From Clostridium sp. AM34-11AC (GTDB lineage Bacteria; Bacillota; Clostridia; Lachnospirales; Lachnospiraceae), in NCBI RefSeq assembly GCF_003435375.1, contig NZ_QWGL01000030.1, positions 1 to 32,978 on the forward strand: 32,978 nt of DNA, written 5' to 3'. Positions within the stretch are counted from its first letter, which is position 1. The number at the start of each line of letters is the position of its first letter. A program made the position numbers and the translations under genes. This document shows positions 1-7,819 of this stretch, in pieces. The notes under the pieces are model-generated. The model worked only from the letters and a program-made list of their open reading frames with translations, made no database searches and was not told the origin of the DNA.

Positions 1-2
1 TT

Positions 3-332
3 CTAAAACAGAATGGCGACCGCTGAGCTCCGTAAAATGCATTCCATATTATCAACGTCATGATTAGCGCCATTGGCGTCAAGAATAGCGTCATCAGTGG
101 CGCTATTTGTCATCTGATTCAAAAGTTCATCTAAAATGTTATCTATTTGAGCCAGCATAAATTCAATAAATACCGTAGATTCTCCCTCCACATGGCATTT
201 TGCTATCGCATCATAATAATCATCCTGAAATTTTTCAATCTGGCTTTCTATTGGAATGTATTCAAAAATAGGATTCCATTTAACCAAAATGGCTGTGTGC
301 CACAACCTTGCCATCCTGCCATTGCCATCAGC
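3..332 (-). pseudogene. Fic-family protein, 3' remnant
   Basis: This is the C-terminal part of a Fic (AMP-transferase type) protein. Reading on the minus strand, the open frame begins right after a TAA (333-335) with ADGNGRMARLWHTAILVKW. This is the second half of the HPFxDGNGR catalytic loop plus the RLW helix, followed by ESQI, YYDAI and GESTVFIEFML, all typical of the Fic C-terminal half. The HPF half, the catalytic histidine and the whole N-terminal domain are missing. The conserved sequence stops at a sharp junction next to the HNH_5 gene, so the Fic gene was cut by insertion or deletion of the neighbouring cassette. The ATG at 314 is a chance internal methionine, not a real start. The last 30 or so residues do not look like a normal Fic C-terminus, but the window edge prevents a firm statement. 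Confidence 0.8.
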
Positions 333-376
333 TTATGTCAAGTATAGGACAAAAAAAATTTAGCAAATTACTATCT

Positions 377-1711
377 CTAAATAATCTGCTTACTGATTAC
401 GCACTGTTCGTCTATTTTTCGTGGAACTATGCTTGAAAAATTTTCTGTTTCATATCTCCCATACTGATTTCTCAGCATTTCCAGAAATATTCTACATTCT
501 TTTTCATCAACAAAATCATATTTATCGTTTTCTGTAAACGGAATTATAAATACAAAAATAGTATCCAAAATTCTTAATTCACCATAACAATATGGTATCC
601 TATAATCACATAGCTTTTTTCTCGTAAAAATGTATAATTCCGGTTCTAATATTAATCTTTTACACTTAAGTAACACAACATCTGGCAACTGAATATTATC
701 GTTTCCATATCGAAGCCAATCTATTGTTTTAACAAAGGGAAACAACGATTCATTCCCAATAAGACCTATTACACATTTTACAAAAGTTTTATAAACATGT
801 TGAGGAACATAATCTTTGACGTAAGTAATTTTGATATTACCACTACTGTCAGGCTTTTGGTTCGAAATAACAACTGGTCCTTTCACTTTATTTTCTTTTA
901 CAAATGCTTTTATACTCTCAAAGCATCCCCAGTCTGACTCATATTCTTCTTTTTCATAATCAAAAAATCTTGCATATCTACCATCTGTAAGTTGAAAAAT
1001 TGGATAACCATTTTTTCCTTTAAGTCCATATTGTAGTCTTTTCCATACAAGAAAATTGCACAAATCTTCCTCAGCGTTTCTTGCAAAATAATCATTACAT
1101 GCATCGCACTCTTCTCTCTGTATAAATTTAGTATTTCCAAGTGCCTCTGGTATTGCATGTGCGATTTCCTGATATCTTGTTTTACCATCCTTTACACTAC
1201 CACCACAATAAATACATTTTCTTTTTCGTTTATCTTTTTCACCTTTTATCACTTTTTGTTCGGGTACTATCATTTGTATTTCATATGGATATATATCTAA
1301 ATATTTTTGTATATTTCCCTTTACTTCCATATACTCCTTCATTTCTAATGCAATTGTCTCATCTGTCTCTCCTTTATTATAATATGGTAATGATTCTTTC
1401 AAGGTATCGTACAATTCATTAAACTGTTCATTATATGGATAAATATAAATATAGTTTTGGATTGGCACATCCCTAAAAAATTTTATCAAACGATTTACTT
1501 CTTTTACCTTTGAATATTTACGTCCCAAAAAATCAACAACTCTATTTTTCCCTTCGCAAGTCATTTTTATAGGCTGTTCATTAGAAACATTATCTAATGT
1601 TAAGTTAAAAAGAATTCCATTCAAAAATGGATTTACTTCGGCTACAGGTGACATTTCCATTATCAATAATCTTTGTTCATCTATGAAAACAATCTTTGCC
1701 ACTACATCCAT
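377..1711 (-). CDS. HNH endonuclease (HNH_5-like), defence-island protein, 444 aa
   Basis: This is a predicted metal-dependent nuclease. The core is at about residues 166-210: C166-IY-C169, then EIAH185AIPEALGN, then C202-DA-C205-N206. That is the CxxC / H-x-x-P-E-x-L-G / CDxCN layout of HNH_5-type (and related McrA-like) domains, with two zinc-binding cysteine pairs and one catalytic histidine. The N-terminal 160 residues and C-terminal 230 residues match nothing I recognise. The latter part is aromatic-rich and could recognise a target. The ATG at 1711 is preceded by GGAGG 11 nt upstream. It is the last intact gene of the co-directional run, 47 nt after the PD-(D/E)xK gene. It could be a stand-alone restriction-type effector or a subunit acting with its upstream neighbours. 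The fold call is fairly sure; the role is inferred from context. Confidence 0.8.
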   Translation of the reverse strand: MDVVAKIVFIDEQRLLIMEMSPVAEVNPFLNGILFNLTLDNVSNEQPIKMTCEGKNRVVDFLGRKYSKVKEVNRLIKFFRDVPIQNYIYIYPYNEQFNELYDTLKESLPYYNKGETDETIALEMKEYMEVKGNIQKYLDIYPYEIQMIVPEQKVIKGEKDKRKRKCIYCGGSVKDGKTRYQEIAHAIPEALGNTKFIQREECDACNDYFARNAEEDLCNFLVWKRLQYGLKGKNGYPIFQLTDGRYARFFDYEKEEYESDWGCFESIKAFVKENKVKGPVVISNQKPDSSGNIKITYVKDYVPQHVYKTFVKCVIGLIGNESLFPFVKTIDWLRYGNDNIQLPDVVLLKCKRLILEPELYIFTRKKLCDYRIPYCYGELRILDTIFVFIIPFTENDKYDFVDEKECRIFLEMLRNQYGRYETENFSSIVPRKIDEQCVISKQII

Positions 1712-1758
1712 ACTATACTAATCCTCCAATATCTTACATACATCTAAAAAAATCAAAA

Positions 1759-2946
1759 TTAACAAACCTTTTCAAATATCTCCGGCAAAGAAGACATCAT
1801 AATTTGCGTATTATTTGTAAACTCATACAACAAAAAGACCTTTATAATCCGCTTTCCCTTCTGCTGATAAACCTTTTCCGATGCTTTTAATTGTTCATAT
1901 GCTTCCCTAATGTTCCTTGAATAGAACTTTTCTATCAGATCCACCTCCGGGACCTGTTGTTTTGCGCCTATCCCCATAGTGCCAGACTTTAATTCAAAAA
2001 GAAATATCACATCTTCAAATTCTATGTAAAAATCCGCACTCTTTTCTTTTCCTTCAGGGATTTTATCCCACATATCCCGATGCAAATACAATTGTGCCAA
2101 TTTCTGAAAATACTCCTCAAACATATTGCCAAATGCATTTAAAAATTTCTGCCCCTTGTGTTTATCTAAATAGTAATCTCTCTCTATCCAATATAATCCA
2201 TCTGCAAAAGACATTTGCAAAAGGTGCATACTTACTAACAGGGTCTGTTTATGCTTTTGAGTTTTCACAAATGGTTTCGAGTAAAATATTTGCTTTTTTA
2301 TCTCGCAATTTCGAACCTGATCATAGTCAACGGAATAATAGTCTATAATTCTTTCGATTTTTTCTCTTGTTACACTTTGAGAAACCTTTCCTTGATACAT
2401 ATTTTCCGGTGCCGTCAACGGATCAGAATGCTGACCGCACAACCATAATATAATCAGTTCAGTCATTAACAATTCATCGAGTCCGAATCCAAATTGTTCC
2501 CTAACGATTGCATTGATGTCAATTATCTCTTTTCTGCAAATTTTATCAGATGCAACCAGAATATGATAATTTCTATTGAAATTTTGTAAAGTCCAAGCCA
2601 GATTCTGAAACTCGAACTGTTCATATGTCATTCCCATAAGATAAGTAAAAACTCCAGCCAACGATACTTCATTCAAATAATGTATCTTAGATTTATCGTT
2701 TTCAAATCCTCTATACAAATTTGTCACATAGCCCGCCATATCTTCTGTCATATGTCCTTTCCGGTAATCATTGCTTTCACAAATAGATGTATATATCATG
2801 TCAGGAATATCCCACGCCGAAAGCATTACTTCTACATTTCGTTGAATAAATCCATATTGGTGTATTTTCAAAGGGAAGTTAATCGTTGCCTTTAATTCAT
2901 TTTTATCAGTGTTTTTTAGCTGTTTCTGATATATTTTTATAGACAT
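1759..2946 (-). CDS. PD-(D/E)xK nuclease-like protein, 395 aa
   Basis: I do not recognise a named family. The C-terminal third looks like a restriction-endonuclease fold: an acidic helix (GNMFEEYFQKL, about 273-283), then SADFYIEFEDVIFLFELKSG (303-322), giving D305 and E318-x-K320 in the spacing of the PD-(D/E)xK catalytic core. The N-terminal 250 residues are helical-looking with several W and Y residues and could be a sensor or target-binding part. There is no signal peptide or membrane segment. The start is the ATG at 2946; a GGGGAG lies very close to it, which is an unusually tight spacing, but the next methionine is 40 residues in. It lies 76 nt after the metallo-beta-lactamase gene and 47 nt before the HNH gene, so the three may be co-expressed. 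Nuclease fold likely, function unknown. Confidence 0.7.
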   Translation of the reverse strand: MSIKIYQKQLKNTDKNELKATINFPLKIHQYGFIQRNVEVMLSAWDIPDMIYTSICESNDYRKGHMTEDMAGYVTNLYRGFENDKSKIHYLNEVSLAGVFTYLMGMTYEQFEFQNLAWTLQNFNRNYHILVASDKICRKEIIDINAIVREQFGFGLDELLMTELIILWLCGQHSDPLTAPENMYQGKVSQSVTREKIERIIDYYSVDYDQVRNCEIKKQIFYSKPFVKTQKHKQTLLVSMHLLQMSFADGLYWIERDYYLDKHKGQKFLNAFGNMFEEYFQKLAQLYLHRDMWDKIPEGKEKSADFYIEFEDVIFLFELKSGTMGIGAKQQVPEVDLIEKFYSRNIREAYEQLKASEKVYQQKGKRIIKVFLLYEFTNNTQIMMSSLPEIFEKVC

Positions 2947-3022
2947 TTCTCCCCAAAATTTAATAAATTCTCAGTTGAAGTATTTTTTACAAAAGAAACA
3001 AAATCTTTCACTTTCCGCTCTC

Positions 3023-4234
3023 CTAAACACTACGCACTTTACCCGTTTTCCAGTCCAGACTAAGGTATTTCTGTGCTTCCTCTGTTTTTTCTATATTCTT
3101 AAAATCTCCAAGAACTTTTCTGCTGTACACCCCCTTATATGCTCCGTCTCTTCCCATTAATACTTGTAATCTTGTTGAATCAGCACAATCTGCAAGTGTT
3201 GTAATACAACAATTTGCTGGCATACAATTACTTCGAATATGCCCTGTAATACTACCATGATGTGATATACAGTAATATGTTGATTTACACAAATTGGGCA
3301 TACAAGTTGATACATTCTCCCAACCTTCCGTCTCAATATCTCCTGTAAATAGCATACTATTTTCCCCAAAACATATCTGATATAAAACAGATGTATTATT
3401 GATATTGTTCTTTGGTGCCTTGTTTTTTTTGTTGAAACTGACATCTGGATACAGAATATGAATATTGTTTGTAGAATTACCAATAATCGGATCTATAAAT
3501 TTAACTCCTAAAGCACTTAATTGTAATAAAATACGATTATATGTAGGCTGTTTCCAAGGATATTGTGTATTCATCCATACTTCTGTATTGGCATCAATCC
3601 ATCCTCTTTTAATTAAATGTTCAATTCCGTTAATATGATCATAGTGCAGGTGTGTAATCATCAATTTTGATATTCTGTCTATTCCAAACTTATTGAAAAT
3701 AGACTGTAAACAATCTTCCAAATTAGAACTGTAATTATGCTTATTGGTAAAATCAAATGCCGAGCAGTCTACCATCCACATATTGTATGAACCATTTTCG
3801 CAAAAAACGATAATGCTACAGTTTCCATGTCCAACATTTATATGATATGAGCATACGTCTGATATATCTTCATTTACTTCCTTGGGCTGATTTCCGTAAT
3901 TTTGAAATCCAATCGTTCTGATTAGTTGCTTATTAAGTTCGGTATGCACAATGGATGTGGGATTATCCTCTGCTGTTTGAAATTCTCTACCATCGTAATA
4001 CACAAACTCTCCTTCCGGAATCATAATTTGATTTTCCAGCCGCATTTCTCTCAGATTTATATCATAAGCATCAATATCATATATGTCATCCATGCTATCT
4101 TGCATCAGTATCATCTGGTCACGATATAACTCCTCTATATCATTCTCTCTCCATCCACTTAGATAATACCCATGAACAAAGTATAATCCTTCTTTTAATT
4201 CAAATTCTCGCTTCATACTAAAACTATTATCCAT
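3023..4234 (-). CDS. ComEC/Rec2-like metallo-beta-lactamase-fold hydrolase, 403 aa
   Basis: This is a soluble metal-dependent hydrolase, probably acting on a phosphodiester or nucleic-acid substrate. Motifs run in the order of the MBL fold: VGHGN (135-139), D156, the metal-binding H195-L-H197-Y-D199-H200, NNTSV (280-284, as in the ComEC C-terminal domain), TGDI with D299, and ISHHGS (323-328). The first 130 residues are an extra domain I cannot place. There are no transmembrane helices, so it is not a true ComEC channel. GAGGGGG 8 nt before the ATG supports the start. It sits between the HEPN/zinc-ribbon locus and the PD-(D/E)xK gene. Stand-alone ComEC-like MBL proteins occur in defence islands, but I know of no fixed mechanism for this arrangement. 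Fold sure, role inferred. Confidence 0.85.
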   Translation of the reverse strand: MDNSFSMKREFELKEGLYFVHGYYLSGWRENDIEELYRDQMILMQDSMDDIYDIDAYDINLREMRLENQIMIPEGEFVYYDGREFQTAEDNPTSIVHTELNKQLIRTIGFQNYGNQPKEVNEDISDVCSYHINVGHGNCSIIVFCENGSYNMWMVDCSAFDFTNKHNYSSNLEDCLQSIFNKFGIDRISKLMITHLHYDHINGIEHLIKRGWIDANTEVWMNTQYPWKQPTYNRILLQLSALGVKFIDPIIGNSTNNIHILYPDVSFNKKNKAPKNNINNTSVLYQICFGENSMLFTGDIETEGWENVSTCMPNLCKSTYYCISHHGSITGHIRSNCMPANCCITTLADCADSTRLQVLMGRDGAYKGVYSRKVLGDFKNIEKTEEAQKYLSLDWKTGKVRSV

Positions 4235-4286
4235 ATTGGAATCCCCCTCGTATTTTTATTCTTACTTTTCCCTCCATGAAAAAACA

Positions 4287-4796
4287 TCATCGCTCATTAA
4301 TTTGTCCATCCATACAATCTTTACAGATAAAATCGTCATCTATAGGAAAAAATAATTCTCCACATCTCTCACAGTACTTCATTTCATTCAACTGATATTT
4401 CGTTCCACAACAAAAACAAAAATATGATGAATCTGTTTTTACCATACTATCAGTATCACAGTCAGGGCAGGTAAATAAGGGAAATTCACCCCCATGATTC
4501 CCTACCTCATATTCAGATATATGCAATACTTTCTCAATATATTTTTTTGCAACATTAGCCGGCTTCTCAGAATAACCACAATAATAGCACTCGCATTGTG
4601 TATTACCATCACCATACCTTAATAACATTTCTCCGCATTCCGGACATTCCATTAAATATTCTTGCAATGTAATATTTAACGCTCTTGAAATGGCTAGTTT
4701 TACAGCATCATCATGATGATTCTTCAATTTTTTTGTTTCAATTTGAAGCCTTTTGTAATATTCCTTTTCTCTCTCTGTCAACCCATCACTAAGCAT
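4287..4796 (-). CDS. Zinc-ribbon protein, 169 aa (probable 3' half of a split HEPN/zinc-ribbon gene)
   Basis: The protein is mostly a string of zinc ribbons: C51-PE-C54 with C70-YY-C73, C110-PD-C113 with C127/C130, and C142-ER-C145 with C158-KD-C161. A charged helical segment (about 7-45) precedes them. Such ribbons usually bind nucleic acid or ribosomes. The reading frame is the same as that of the HEPN fragment upstream. Only the codons from a TAA (4821-4823) to the ATG at 4796 separate them, and those codons are open (NEFEIPSN). So this is probably the C-terminal half of one ancestral protein of about 330 residues. No good Shine-Dalgarno site is seen before the ATG, which weakens the case for independent translation. 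Whether this half is still made is unknown. Confidence 0.7.
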   Translation of the reverse strand: MLSDGLTEREKEYYKRLQIETKKLKNHHDDAVKLAISRALNITLQEYLMECPECGEMLLRYGDGNTQCECYYCGYSEKPANVAKKYIEKVLHISEYEVGNHGGEFPLFTCPDCDTDSMVKTDSSYFCFCCGTKYQLNEMKYCERCGELFFPIDDDFICKDCMDGQINER

Positions 4797-4820
4797 ATTA
4801 GATGGTATTTCAAACTCGTT

Positions 4821-5279
4821 TTAGTTTTTCCCTAGAAAATCAACAATCACTTCAACTGCATTATTAATTACACTTTCCACAGCTCTAGGGTTATTATCGA
4901 TTGCTCCATGTTCAAATCTGTTTCTCGTTTCTCTAAGTCGCTTTAACTGTACTTTCTGTTTTTCAGCAAAAACATATCCACACAAATTTTCTAATCGTTC
5001 GATGGCTGTATTACTATCAACCGTTTTTAATGAACCATCCGTATATTTATTCCTTGAAGCATGATTCATATCATCAAAAATATAAGTCCAATGCTCTATA
5101 TCCAACCGGCTTTTAAATACAAGCTCTATACCGGCGGATAAATGAAGCAATGAATATTTTAACTATTATCTATCCCTCACTATCTCTTCCACGTTTTCCT
5201 GTTCTGCATTTTGAAGGTGTTCAAGACCTGTAATTATAAAATCTAATCCATTTTCCAGCATAGTGTATTTCACGTTCAT
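4821..5279 (-). pseudogene. HEPN-domain protein split by tandem in-frame stops
   Basis: The frame from ATG 5279 reads MNVKYTMLENGLDFIITG and on through EEIVRDR. It then meets TAA TAG (5163-5168) and continues in the same frame as LKYSLLHLSAGIELVFKSRL down to a TAA at 4821. The second part has the HEPN signature RNRFEH (R-x4-H), the RNase active-site motif of many toxins and defence proteins. Both parts look like one continuous family member, so the two stops are insertions of nonsense into an otherwise intact frame. No indel is needed. A TTG at 5150 could start a shorter 109-residue product, but it lacks a clear ribosome site. The downstream zinc-ribbon ORF is in the same frame, giving one gene broken at three codons. 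It sits between FRG and MBL genes. Confidence 0.75.
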
Positions 5280-5318
5280 GCGCCTCCCATATACTTCATG
5301 TCAAAGCATTTCCCATAT

Positions 5319-6647
5319 TTATACAGTTTTATTAACATGAGTTTTTATATAATCCGCAACGTCATCTATTTCCGGATAAATCTTTGCCTTATTTATTCCT
5401 AAACTTTCCAATTCATTTAATAACTCGGCCTTTTTATCAATAATGCAGATTGCAATCTTTTTATTATCCAATTTTAAGCGCAGATTTGATAATGTATTAT
5501 ACTTTTTGTTACCATATATTTCATCAAGCAGTCCACAAACAACAAATGCGCCTTCTTGATTATCAATTCTTCTGTTCTTTTTTGCAGGAATACAAACAAC
5601 AGCATCTCTTATATCCTCTGCCCTTATTTCCGATTTAAACCCCGGACGTTCCATTCGCACCTCGTGAACGAGTCGTTCAACATTATCATTAAAATCATTC
5701 ACATTCGATGCCTTAATAAAACTTGAATGGTAAAATTGCATTTGTTCACTTTTGGTAAATAAGGGAAGTGATGCAAGCATTGCAACAGTATCACTTTGAA
5801 AATATTTTATTGAATCCAGATTCTGTGAAAAAATTATTATTTCACCATGATACGAATGTTGGGATTCACAGGCAAAAAATAGTGCAATCAATGGATTTTG
5901 GGTAATATCTAGCAATCTTGTTGGTAATCCATAGTGTTGCATTTCTGCCAGTTTTTCTATATGAGATTTTAATCGTTCAAATTCAAAAGGACATTTCGCC
6001 ATTAATTCTAAATACATTTTCTTTTCGTTTGATAACCATTCTTCTTTTCGAAATAACGATGGTTTCAAATCATAAGAAACTTTACTGTGCCCTCGAAAAA
6101 ACAGTTTGCCATCATTTTTTCTTATTTGTCCCAAAAAATCTACATACTGATTAATTGAAGATATGAAGTTAACCTCAACCTTGGCTGCATCAAAAACAAT
6201 TCCGTTTGACATCCTGATATCATACTCATACTCATGCTCATGTTCATTCCAAGTTCTGTATAACTCTTTTACACAATCAAGCTTCTTATCAACAGATTTG
6301 TACATTTGAAAAATAAAATAAATAATGGCAAAATAATTGTATTCATCAAAAGAACATTTATTTTTTGATGTTTTTTCTTCAAGTTCTTTAAGTACCGGTA
6401 GCATTATTGTTTCGAGTTCCTTAGTGTTTGTAGCATACTTTCCTGCGAAAACCTTAGCTAATGGAGAATCTAATCTCTTCAAATTATTTTCAATTTCAGA
6501 TTTAGAAGTTCTCGGTCGCCCTATTAACGGATTAATATCACAATATCCTTCTGATTGCAATTTTTCAAACATCATCTTCTCAAAAGCACTTTTGACAATG
6601 GCATTATATTCCAATTCTCCTAGTTCACCATAAAAGAAAAAAAACAT
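5319..6647 (-). CDS. FRG-domain protein, 442 aa
   Basis: The middle of the protein carries the FRG domain: FFRGHSKVSYDLKPSLFR (R185-G186-H187 in this numbering) followed by AEMQHYGLPTRLLDITQNPL and ALFFAC, the second conserved block. FRG proteins are common in anti-phage islands and are thought to be effectors, but their biochemical activity is not settled. The N-terminal 180 residues are helical with no recognised motif. The C-terminal part ends in alpha/beta sequence. An upstream in-frame ATG at 6674 exists, but the AAGGAGG site lies inside that extension, 8 nt before the ATG at 6647, so the latter is the better start. The gene follows GajB by 65 nt and precedes the HEPN locus by about 40 nt. 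It may be a Gabija add-on or an independent system. Confidence 0.85.
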   Translation of the reverse strand: MFFFFYGELGELEYNAIVKSAFEKMMFEKLQSEGYCDINPLIGRPRTSKSEIENNLKRLDSPLAKVFAGKYATNTKELETIMLPVLKELEEKTSKNKCSFDEYNYFAIIYFIFQMYKSVDKKLDCVKELYRTWNEHEHEYEYDIRMSNGIVFDAAKVEVNFISSINQYVDFLGQIRKNDGKLFFRGHSKVSYDLKPSLFRKEEWLSNEKKMYLELMAKCPFEFERLKSHIEKLAEMQHYGLPTRLLDITQNPLIALFFACESQHSYHGEIIIFSQNLDSIKYFQSDTVAMLASLPLFTKSEQMQFYHSSFIKASNVNDFNDNVERLVHEVRMERPGFKSEIRAEDIRDAVVCIPAKKNRRIDNQEGAFVVCGLLDEIYGNKKYNTLSNLRLKLDNKKIAICIIDKKAELLNELESLGINKAKIYPEIDDVADYIKTHVNKTV

Positions 6648-6712
6648 TTTACGTTCCTCCTTCGTATATGTCACAGTTTATTACTGTTACATTACACAAC
6701 ACAATTTTCAAA

Positions 6713-7819
6713 TTACTGATACTTTTCCACACCTTCAATATTGGTTTTCTCATCATAATCAAAAACAATTCCCACACTATATCTTGCTCTAGTTATTGCA
6801 ACGTAAAATTGAGACCTTGTTTTGGGTTGCAATTTTTTTGAATGATCCTTCATCCAGTTTTTCATTGTTCCGGTTGGATAAATTAAGACTCTATCATATG
6901 TTAATCCTTTAGACTCGCCCATATTTATTGCAGAATACCCGTCATTTACTTTTACTGTTCTCTTCTCCCTGAGTTGTATTGGCTTAAATTCTTCTAAATA
7001 TGCATCAACATCATTCGGTCTTACCAAATAAACTCCGTCATGCCCTGTTACCTCAAATTGCTTTGTTCCAGTTTCGCCATATTCTTCATACAACTGCGAT
7101 GAATATGAACATATACTTTGGTTATTTCTGTAAGAATCATTCAAAGTCTCTTTATCAATAATGCAATCTATTTTTTTACACTCACTTCTAATAAATTCTT
7201 CTATCTTACCATCTGCATACTTCTTATACTTTGCTTCATTATGCGTATGATATGTTACCTGTCTGGGATCTCCTACCATTGTCACATCACAATCCGCTTG
7301 CAACATACTTTTTATGATGTCTAAATCATATCCCGCCAAATCTTGAATTTCATCTATATATATCTTAGGATAAATCCTGCTAATTCTTTGCGAAACCCTT
7401 CCTTTAGTCTCCTTTTCACAACGACATACAAATTTTGCAATCTTATCAGAATACATTTTCATTCCATCCGTGAAATAAAAATTTCTATAGTCCTCTTCTG
7501 CATAATATACCGGACCATATTTACCATTATATTTTTTCCCAGACTTTTCATTAACTAATATCATACCATTAATCTTATCATCTAAGACCACTCCCTGAAA
7601 TGGTCGAACCCCATGCTGTAAAAGAAATGAGTACCATGTTTGTATGGTAACATTATGCGGAACACAACCATTAAGTTCTACAAATTTTTTACGGATTTCC
7701 AGTTCATTAGCAATAGTGTATGTTGTTATTAACACACTGTCCGATTGTTGCATCGCCTGTCTAACCAAATATGTAGTTTTACCAGATCCTGCTGCCGCAA
7801 TTATCAATCTATTTACCAT
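6713..7819 (-). CDS. gajB: Gabija helicase GajB, UvrD-like superfamily 1, compact form (368 aa)
   Basis: This is an SF1 helicase/ATPase with the full motif set: Walker A AAAGSGKTT (8-16), Walker B IYIDEIQDL (153-161), motif III VGDPRQ (182-187), motif IV-like NDSYRNNQSI (227-236), motif V MGESKGLTYDRVLIYP (300-315) and motif VI YVAITRAR (339-346). In Gabija, GajB senses DNA ends or nucleotides and activates the GajA nuclease to block phage. The start codon overlaps the gajA stop (ATGGTAA at 7813-7819), so translation is coupled. It is clearly shorter than the roughly 490-residue GajB of Bacillus cereus; the region between motifs III and V is short, so accessory subdomains may be missing. The identification rests on the motifs plus the OLD-nuclease partner. 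Confidence 0.85.
   Translation of the reverse strand: MVNRLIIAAAGSGKTTYLVRQAMQQSDSVLITTYTIANELEIRKKFVELNGCVPHNVTIQTWYSFLLQHGVRPFQGVVLDDKINGMILVNEKSGKKYNGKYGPVYYAEEDYRNFYFTDGMKMYSDKIAKFVCRCEKETKGRVSQRISRIYPKIYIDEIQDLAGYDLDIIKSMLQADCDVTMVGDPRQVTYHTHNEAKYKKYADGKIEEFIRSECKKIDCIIDKETLNDSYRNNQSICSYSSQLYEEYGETGTKQFEVTGHDGVYLVRPNDVDAYLEEFKPIQLREKRTVKVNDGYSAINMGESKGLTYDRVLIYPTGTMKNWMKDHSKKLQPKTRSQFYVAITRARYSVGIVFDYDEKTNIEGVEKYQ

Noticed and set aside
4287..5279. Stop-codon reassignment (TAA/TAG read as Gln) to explain the HEPN gene
   Set aside because: Many core genes here end with TAA or TAG in the normal way, so a changed code is not supported.
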